IMG/VR virus record: IMGVR_UViG_3300012954_000054
Location: 1-27,799 of that record
DNA: 27,799 nucleotides
Strand: one strand, 5' to 3'
Origin: a virus
Under the pieces are notes generated by a model. It was not told the DNA's origin. It did no database searches and was given only the letters and a program-made list of their open reading frames with translations. A program made the translations under genes and the position numbers. Positions 22,497-27,799 of the stretch are shown one piece after another (within the stretch, counting starts at the first letter, position 1; each line of letters opens with the position of its first letter).

Positions 22497-23127
22497 CTTA
22501 GAAAAAATTCATTATGATATTTTGGAAATATTTTCCAAATATAAAGAAGTAAAAGAAGAACATTCTTTTTCTTGGCCTAACTATATATACTCAGATAAAA
22601 AATTTAGAAGAGCACATTTGGATATAGTTGATGCAAGAAACACAAAAAATCTTTATATGTTACATCTTTGCGTATTTCCGCATATTAACGATCCTGCCCC
22701 GATATTTGGATTTGACATTATCGCAGGACCAAAAAAAGTAACAGGAGCTTTTCATGACTTTAGCCCTGTTGGAAGAAATCATTGGTTATTAGACTGGTTT
22801 AAAGATAGTACTAAAAAGTTTAAAGCAAGTAAAGAAAGAGAATTACCTGATTGGGCAAAAGCTATTTTTAGTGGAAATATGATTGCAGCAGGTAATGTTA
22901 GATCTGAAGAAGAGCTTTCTGAAATATTAAAAATGGTTACAACTAATCTTGAATTTTATTTAAATAATATAGGAGAGACTGGTGACGCTACTTTTAAAAT
23001 GAAACAAAATTTTTATTGCGAAAAACAAAAAGAAAACCCTCATACTCCAAAAGTAATGACCTCTCTTGGTTTAGATCCTGAAGAAGTCCGTTTCTTCATA
23101 CAAGAAGGGTTATTCCCAGAAATATAA
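22477..23127 (+). CDS. pcyX: Ferredoxin-dependent bilin reductase (PcyX/PebS-like)
   Basis: A 216-aa enzyme that should reduce biliverdin IXa to a phycobilin with electrons from ferredoxin. Family marks: AHLDIV (46-51), MLHLCVFP with His63 (61-68), PIFGFDII with Asp80 (75-82), KVTGAFHDFSPV (87-98), LPDWAKAIFS (123-132) and the NFYCEKQKENPHTPKVM end. The position matching PcyA Glu76 appears to be Asp49. PcyA keeps Glu, while PebA/PebS/PcyX-type enzymes differ there, so a phycoerythrobilin-type product is more likely than phycocyanobilin. That, and the choice PcyX over PebS, rests on memory and eye alignment. It could start at ATG 22477 or 22483. It is coupled to the heme oxygenase. Confidence 0.85.
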   Translation: MSMIFDNLEKIHYDILEIFSKYKEVKEEHSFSWPNYIYSDKKFRRAHLDIVDARNTKNLYMLHLCVFPHINDPAPIFGFDIIAGPKKVTGAFHDFSPVGRNHWLLDWFKDSTKKFKASKERELPDWAKAIFSGNMIAAGNVRSEEELSEILKMVTTNLEFYLNNIGETGDATFKMKQNFYCEKQKENPHTPKVMTSLGLDPEEVRFFIQEGLFPEI

Positions 23128-23136
23128 AGGACTTTT

Positions 23137-23819
23137 ATGTCAAAAAGAAGATCTCGTTATGCTCTAAAAAACAATATACATAGAATAGGCTTTCATGTTA
23201 TACCTAAAAATGAAAAACAAAATAGACTTATTCGATCTATTCAAATGTATCCTATTGTTGTTACTATCGGTTGTGCAGGTACAGGTAAAACCTATTGTAG
23301 TACAGGCACAGTTGCATCGTTATATCAAAAAGGCAATTATGAAAAAATTGTAATAACTAGAGCAAATGTTCCAACTGGAAAGACTTTAGGTCATTTTCCT
23401 GGAACTATACAAGATAAAATGACACCATGGCTTATGCCTATGTTAGAGGTATTAGAAGAAGCTTTTAGCAAAGATAAGTACAAATATATGCTAAATAAAG
23501 GTGAAATTGAAATACAACCAATAGAAACAATTAGAGGAAGATCTTATAAGACTCGTTAGTCTTAGTAGACGAAGCTCAAAACTTATCAATAGAAGAATTA
23601 AAAGCTATTACAACAAGATTAGGAGAAAATTCTAAATTAATATTGATGGGAGATCCAGCTCAGTCAGATGTTAAAAACGGACAAGATTTAATGACATTTT
23701 GTAGCTACGTAGAAAATTCAGGAATTCTTTTACCTGTAATAGAATTTACTGTAGAAGATATTGTAAGAAGCGATATTGTTGCCGAGCTAGTTAAAATGTT
23801 TATAGAAGAAAAAATATAA
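23137..23819 (+). pseudogene. phoH: PhoH-like P-loop ATPase, split by a frameshift
   Basis: Reads from ATG 23137 as a PhoH-family NTPase: Walker A GCAGTGKT (residues about 46-53), then ITRANVPTGKTLGHFPGT, a family hallmark. The frame then stops at TAG 23557 after GRSYKTR. In the -1 frame, from GAC at 23550, it continues DSLVLVDEAQNLSIEELKAI, with Walker B LVDEAQ and the ILMGDPAQSD sensor segment, to TAA 23817-23819. One missing base near 23547-23550 (AAGAC where AAAGAC is expected) restores the full 227-228-aa protein. It may be a true deletion or a sequencing or assembly error. PhoH genes are common phage auxiliary genes; their exact role is unsettled. Confidence 0.9.
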
Positions 23820-23825
23820 TAATTT

Positions 23826-23868
23826 CTAGGGGTTACAATACCTGACGTTAAAGAAGGGTAGCCCCTAG
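23826..23868 (+). promoter_or_regulatory. Hairpin holding repeated motif copy 3
   Basis: CTAGGGGTTA (23826-23835) pairs with TAGCCCCTAG (23859-23868) over 10 bp with one G-T. The 23-nt loop holds ATACCTGACGTTAAAGAA (23838-23855), identical to copy 1, followed by GGG at 23856-23858. It lies between phoH and the tail-tip module. A promoter, a weak terminator or a processing site are possible; no strong T-tract follows. Confidence 0.65.
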
Positions 23869-23887
23869 TTATATTTAAGGTATTATT

Positions 23888-24331
23888 ATGTACTATGATA
23901 AAGAAGAATTATTAAATGCTTTAATTAAAGCTACTATTATTATAAATAGAAGAACTAAAAATACAGAAAAGTTTACTTGGGGATACAATGATTGCTTTTG
24001 TTTTCTTATCGAATATGATAAAGCATTAAGAGGTAAAAAATCACAAGCAAACACACTTAACTTATATTACAATAATGCAAAAGAATATATAAAAGAATTA
24101 CGTAATAAAGGTCATACTATAAAGTCTTTTGCAGAATATTGTAATTATGAAATACGAAACGATTTAAGACCACAATTTGGTGATATAGGATATCAAGATG
24201 GTTCTGCAACAATTGCAGGGAATGGTCACTGGGTCACAACCGATGAAAATAATCTGGGAGTAAAAAAAGACAGACGCTATTTCTTTTTAGATCGTCATTT
24301 AAGTCTTTTAGCCAGACCATTAAGGAGTTAA
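23888..24331 (+). CDS. NlpC/P60-like tail-tip protein
   Basis: A 147-aa protein. FTWGYNDCFCFLIEYDKALR (residues about 29-48) places Cys36 at the start of a helix, as the nucleophile in NlpC/P60-type cysteine peptidases. QFGDIGYQDG (about 96-105) and NGHWVTT with His114 supply the rest of the usual pattern (G-D-(I/V) ... H). Phage tails use such proteins at the tip for peptidoglycan cleavage or assembly. It fits the DUF6950/NlpC group from memory. The expected place beside DUF2163-like and J-like genes supports the call. AAGGTATTATT lies upstream. Confidence 0.7.
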   Translation: MYYDKEELLNALIKATIIINRRTKNTEKFTWGYNDCFCFLIEYDKALRGKKSQANTLNLYYNNAKEYIKELRNKGHTIKSFAEYCNYEIRNDLRPQFGDIGYQDGSATIAGNGHWVTTDENNLGVKKDRRYFFLDRHLSLLARPLRS

Positions 24332-24333
24332 TT

Positions 24334-25176
24334 ATGAAGAAATATCAATTTGAAGGGTATGATATTATTGCACCTCTCAGTATTGCTTCAAACGAACCAA
24401 TGTTTGATTCAGATTCAATTTCACTTAAAAAACAAAGATCTTCACAGGGTGTTCAACGTTGGGAGCTTTCTTTTGGAATAGTAACAAGTGATCCATCAAC
24501 ACTTTTATCATCTATTGTTGATTTTGATACTGTAAAAACAATGACAATGCCACAATTAAATGATGTTAATAATAGAGTTGGAACTACTACAGGAAGTTCT
24601 CCAACAACTACAACTTATACAGTAACCGCAGCAGGTGGTAAGTTTTATATTGATGGTGTTCAAAATCCTACATTAAGCTTTACTGAAGGTAATACATATG
24701 TATTTGATCAAAGTGATAGTTCAAATGGAGCACACCCATTAAGATTTTCTACTAACGCTAATGGATCTCCAACTTATTCAACAGGAGTAACTGTAAATGG
24801 CACACAAGGTCAATCGGGATCTAATACTACCATTGTTGTTGCTACTGGCGCTCCCTCTACTTTATATTACTATTGTACTAATCACGCTAACATGGGTAAC
24901 TCTATAACGGTTAGTGCAGCTTCTGGAACTACTATTAATTATCCAAAAGGTGCTTTTGTAACAGGAAGTGATAATAAAGTTTATATGATTAAAACTGATG
25001 CAAGTTCAGTTGTAGATTCAAATCTTTATCCAACACCTCCATCTGGATTAACTTATTCAACAGTTGATAACGCTACAATTAGATATTATCGTAGCATTGA
25101 TAATCTTAAAGGAATAACTTTTTCTGATGGTTTAATAGCAAATCCTGGAACTGTAAATATTATTGAGGCTTTGTAA
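24334..25176 (+). CDS. Tail protein with an inserted cupredoxin-like domain
   Basis: A 280-aa protein. Residues 1-83 (KKYQFEGYDIIAPLSIASNE, then SSQGVQRWELSFGIV) and about 200-280 (INYPKGAFVTGSDNKVYMIK ... RYYRSIDNLKGITFSDG) look like one tail protein interrupted by an insert. The insert, about 90-195, matches the cupredoxin-like insert of the protein at 16315, with His134 (AHPLRFS) and Cys181, His184, Met187 (YYYCTNHANMGNS). The place before the DUF2163-like gene suggests a DUF2460-like or similar tail-tip role, but the flanks are not firmly recognised. AAGGAG precedes the start. Confidence 0.7.
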   Translation: MKKYQFEGYDIIAPLSIASNEPMFDSDSISLKKQRSSQGVQRWELSFGIVTSDPSTLLSSIVDFDTVKTMTMPQLNDVNNRVGTTTGSSPTTTTYTVTAAGGKFYIDGVQNPTLSFTEGNTYVFDQSDSSNGAHPLRFSTNANGSPTYSTGVTVNGTQGQSGSNTTIVVATGAPSTLYYYCTNHANMGNSITVSAASGTTINYPKGAFVTGSDNKVYMIKTDASSVVDSNLYPTPPSGLTYSTVDNATIRYYRSIDNLKGITFSDGLIANPGTVNIIEAL

Positions 25177-25742
25177 TGAAAACATTTAGCACAGCAGTTC
25201 AAAATATAATTAATCAAAATAAAATAGATTTTTTCTTTTTAGTTGATTTAGAATTTAGCACTCATCATAGACTTTCATCTTTACCTTATGATGTTACATA
25301 TGATGGAAATACTTATACAGCTAATAGTGCGTTATTAGAAGTAGATTCGCCTAAATTTTCTTCTGTTGTTGATAGAGAATCTTATAGAGTTGTTATTGCA
25401 GAAGATGCTAATAATACTTTTAAGACAGAAATAGACAATAATGTAGTAGGAAAAAATATTGAAGTTAGAATAGGATTTTTTGATTCTAATGATAATCCTA
25501 TACTATCACCTACTAGTGATGTTCTTTTAGCTTATAAAGGATTTGTTGATAGCCCTAGTATTCAAAATAATTTTGATGCAAAAATAATTACTTTTCAAGG
25601 AACTTCACCAATGTCTGATTTAGATATGGTAATTCCTTTTATTGGATCTAGAGATGGTATTAAACAAAAAGATTCTAATGATGATAGTTTTGAAAATCTT
25701 TATGGAGATTCAGTTATTAAGTTAAAGTGGGGTAAAATCTAA
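25176..25742 (+). CDS. DUF2163-like tail-tip protein
   Basis: A 188-aa protein. The N-terminus, FFFLVDLEFS and then YDVTYDGNTYTANSALLEVD, is the pattern of phage tail proteins that build the distal tail or hub; residues 60-150 are beta-rich (FSSVVDRESYRVVIAEDANN, IEVRIGFFDSND). I recognise it as DUF2163-like from order and length; the exact family is uncertain. It starts on the last base of the previous stop and ends on the first base of the next start (TAATG), which fits a tight tail-tip operon. Confidence 0.65.
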   Translation: MKTFSTAVQNIINQNKIDFFFLVDLEFSTHHRLSSLPYDVTYDGNTYTANSALLEVDSPKFSSVVDRESYRVVIAEDANNTFKTEIDNNVVGKNIEVRIGFFDSNDNPILSPTSDVLLAYKGFVDSPSIQNNFDAKIITFQGTSPMSDLDMVIPFIGSRDGIKQKDSNDDSFENLYGDSVIKLKWGKI

Positions 25743-27799
25743 TGGGTCAGGTTGCTTTTCAAATACTTAGCTTAGTAGTTTCAATTGCTTATCAACAAGC
25801 TCAAGCTAGACGTTTAAGGCGTGAAGCTGATAAGCGTAAAGGTTTTAAAATAAATAAAAGAGGCGAAGCGTCTCATATTCCTATTGTTTATGGAAAACAA
25901 GCAGTTGGTTTTATTGAAGCAAATCATTTAGTAAACAATAATTATACTTATACATCTGCAGGTACAGGTGGCACTGAATTTTTAAGTAAAAACAAATATT
26001 TAAATCAAAACAGAGCTGCAAAGAAAAATCAATTGCTTTTAATGAATGGTGCAATTTGTCAAGGCGGTATAGAAGAAGTTAAAGCAATAGAAGTTGATCA
26101 AAGTATACATAATAAAGATAAAGATCATAGACATATTTTTCACACTTATAATGATCAACTTACTAATACTGCACCATTAGGTTCTTCTAATGGATTTGGA
26201 ACTAATCAAAAGTTTACAAGTTGCGCTCATGCTACAGCAGCATTCTTTTTAAATAGAGAAGACTATAATTATAATGGTATTCCAAATTGTGCTTTTTTTG
26301 TAAAAGGAAGAAAAGTACGTCCTGTACTTCAAAGTGGAAGTGATTATACCTTAGGTAGTTATATATTTTCTAATAATCCAGCTTATGTTTTATTAGATTA
26401 TTTATTAGGAGATTTTGGAAGAAATTTAGATGATGGTACTTCAACTCCCTCCTCTATTAATTTAAAATCTTTTTATGATGCAGGTCAAATTTGTGCATCT
26501 ACAGTTATGACAGGTGCAACTGTTGCAGGTACAGTTAATGATAGTAATCCTATAGAAGCTTGGAATACTTTCTCTGATTTTCCTGGATCTCCTAGTGGAA
26601 CTAGTGTTTCTGTAACAGATGAAAATGTAAATCCTGATGTTATTTATAAAGATAACAGTAATGGAAATTATTATAGTTTTACAGAAACATCAAGAAATGA
26701 TGATGAAAATACTATTACAGGAGTTTATTCAAGTACTACATTATCAACAAGAAATATACCTCTTTATGAATGTAATATTGTTTTAGATTCTGAAGCTAGA
26801 GTTAGAGATAATGTAGAAGCTATTTTAAATACTATGCCTTTAGCTGTTCTTACATGGACTTCAGATGGAGAATATAAACTTCAATTAGAATATCCTTCAA
26901 ATCAAACACAATTAGAAGCTTTAGCAGTTAAAACTTTTAATAATGATAATGTAGTCAGGGATTCTGTAGACCTTCAATGGTTATCCGCAGCAGAAAGATA
27001 TAATTCTGTAACTGTTAGCTTTTTAAACGAACATGAAGATTTTAAAGAAGATAGTAAATCTTGGCCTGATAAATCTACTTCAGGAGGTCAAACTCTTTAT
27101 AATACTCTTTTAAGTCAAGATAATAATCAACCGATGTCAACAGACATGAGGCTTGAAGGCGTAACAGATCCTTATCATGCTTTAGCTCATGCTGAACAAA
27201 TAGGTCGTCAATCTAGAACTTTTCATACTTGTTCTTTCATAGGTACAAAAGACGCTATAGGAGTAGAACCTGGAGATTTTATTAAATTAGAATTACCTTT
27301 ATCAGATATTGATGGTGTTTATAGAGTTAATGCAATAGAAATAAAAGAAGATTTAACAGTAGCAATAGATGCTTATTTTATTGATATTAATGCTTATGCT
27401 TGGAATGTTTCTGATAATGACCTTCCAGGAGTTGTTTCTACTAACACACCAACTTTTACACCTGATTTAATTAGTAACTTAACATGGTCTACTACTGCTA
27501 TTTATAATGGAGTAGCTTCAGGTAATTTAAGTTGGACAGCTAGTACTAGTTCAGATGTTTTATACTATATTGTTGAAGTTTCAACAGATGCAACTAGTTG
27601 GGATGATTTAGGAACTACTTCAACAACAAGTTTTGATGTTATTTCTCTTAAGCAAGGAACTTATTATTGGGGAGTTAGAACAGTAACTTCAGGTGGATTA
27701 ATTTCTAAAAGAGTTACAATTGGTCCATATACTCTAGCTTATACAGGTCCACTTACTCAAGACTATATTTATGGAACTACTTCTGCTCAAGATACTAAT
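25742..27799 (+). CDS. Tail-tip central hub protein, J-like (3' end missing)
   Basis: The frame is open from ATG 25742 to the window edge (686 codons), so the gene is cut. The N-terminus has a hydrophobic helix then a basic run (AYQQAQARRLRREADKRKG). HIPIVYGKQAVGFIEA (about residues 47-62) matches the P-(V/I)-V-Y-G segment of phage lambda J-like hubs. The middle (VTVSFLNEHEDFKEDSKSW and following) fits the hub's repeated beta domains. From about residue 578 an FN3-like domain begins (NLSWTASTSSDVLYYIVEVS, then TYYWGVRTVT). J-like hubs close the tail and bind the receptor. It follows the DUF2163-like gene, as expected. Confidence 0.85.
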   Translation, partial: MGQVAFQILSLVVSIAYQQAQARRLRREADKRKGFKINKRGEASHIPIVYGKQAVGFIEANHLVNNNYTYTSAGTGGTEFLSKNKYLNQNRAAKKNQLLLMNGAICQGGIEEVKAIEVDQSIHNKDKDHRHIFHTYNDQLTNTAPLGSSNGFGTNQKFTSCAHATAAFFLNREDYNYNGIPNCAFFVKGRKVRPVLQSGSDYTLGSYIFSNNPAYVLLDYLLGDFGRNLDDGTSTPSSINLKSFYDAGQICASTVMTGATVAGTVNDSNPIEAWNTFSDFPGSPSGTSVSVTDENVNPDVIYKDNSNGNYYSFTETSRNDDENTITGVYSSTTLSTRNIPLYECNIVLDSEARVRDNVEAILNTMPLAVLTWTSDGEYKLQLEYPSNQTQLEALAVKTFNNDNVVRDSVDLQWLSAAERYNSVTVSFLNEHEDFKEDSKSWPDKSTSGGQTLYNTLLSQDNNQPMSTDMRLEGVTDPYHALAHAEQIGRQSRTFHTCSFIGTKDAIGVEPGDFIKLELPLSDIDGVYRVNAIEIKEDLTVAIDAYFIDINAYAWNVSDNDLPGVVSTNTPTFTPDLISNLTWSTTAIYNGVASGNLSWTASTSSDVLYYIVEVSTDATSWDDLGTTSTTSFDVISLKQGTYYWGVRTVTSGGLISKRVTIGPYTLAYTGPLTQDYIYGTTSAQDTN

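Noticed and set aside
23542-23560. Programmed -1 ribosomal frameshift in phoH
   Set aside because: The shift site reads TTATAAG, not a slippery X-XXY-YYZ heptamer, and no pseudoknot is evident. A one-base deletion or sequencing error is simpler.
1-27799. CRISPR array, insertion sequence, integrase or attachment site
   Set aside because: No regularly spaced direct repeats, transposase or integrase motifs were seen. The tRNA-Trp has no duplicated 3' end that would suggest an att site.

Overview
The window is a contiguous piece of a tailed-phage genome. It is AT-rich and tightly packed, and every gene I can support lies on the + strand, with stop/start overlaps of 1 to about 25 nt throughout. 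The gene content (B12-type ribonucleotide reductase, glutaredoxin, Hsp20, PhoH, heme oxygenase, bilin reductase) is typical of marine phages. A DUF1127-type protein and a COX4_pro_2-like peptide, both families common in Alphaproteobacteria, point weakly to a marine alphaproteobacterial host. There is no integrase, CRISPR array or insertion sequence. Most gene calls rest on recognising motifs by eye; no database search was possible.

Layout. (1) Positions 1-4376, replication and nucleotide metabolism: the end of an unknown gene, a small membrane protein, a T7 gp4-like primase-helicase, two small acidic proteins and a class II (adenosylcobalamin-type) ribonucleotide reductase. (2) 4380-8016: about sixteen very small genes, including four members of one two-cysteine peptide family, DUF1127, a cytochrome-oxidase-subunit-IV-like membrane peptide, glutaredoxin and a Rossmann-like protein. 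A tRNA-Trp(CCA) follows, and the block ends in a strong intrinsic terminator at 7951-8016. (3) 8067-8719: an Hsp20 chaperone and a conserved hypothetical protein. (4) 8720-9034: a gene-free regulatory region with a repeated 18-bp motif, a 111-nt nested inverted-repeat structure and AT-only palindromes. (5) 9035-12514: a probable small terminase, a probable holin-like membrane protein, a run of tiny lysine-rich peptides, and the large terminase. (6) 12529-21959: two very basic proteins, then virion, tail-fibre and adhesin genes, including a 969-aa fibre with six CBM5/12-like repeats and a beta-helix. (7) 21963-23819: heme oxygenase, a PcyX/PebS-like bilin reductase, and a frameshifted phoH. (8) 23888 to the end: a tail-tip module (NlpC/P60-like, a tail protein carrying a cupredoxin-like insert, a DUF2163-like protein, and a J-like central hub cut by the window edge).

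How it fits together. The left half makes DNA and deoxynucleotides: primase-helicase plus RNR, with glutaredoxin as a possible reductant. The right half packages DNA and builds the tail. The heme oxygenase and bilin reductase form a two-gene pathway from heme through biliverdin IXa to a reduced phycobilin, placed inside the late structural region. An 18-bp motif found at 4506, 8747 and 23838, each time at a module boundary and in the same orientation, is my best candidate for a phage-specific promoter. The same cupredoxin-like domain is inserted into two unrelated virion proteins. No portal, capsid protease, major capsid or tape-measure gene is recognisable in the window, so the head module must lie outside it or be too divergent for me to see.
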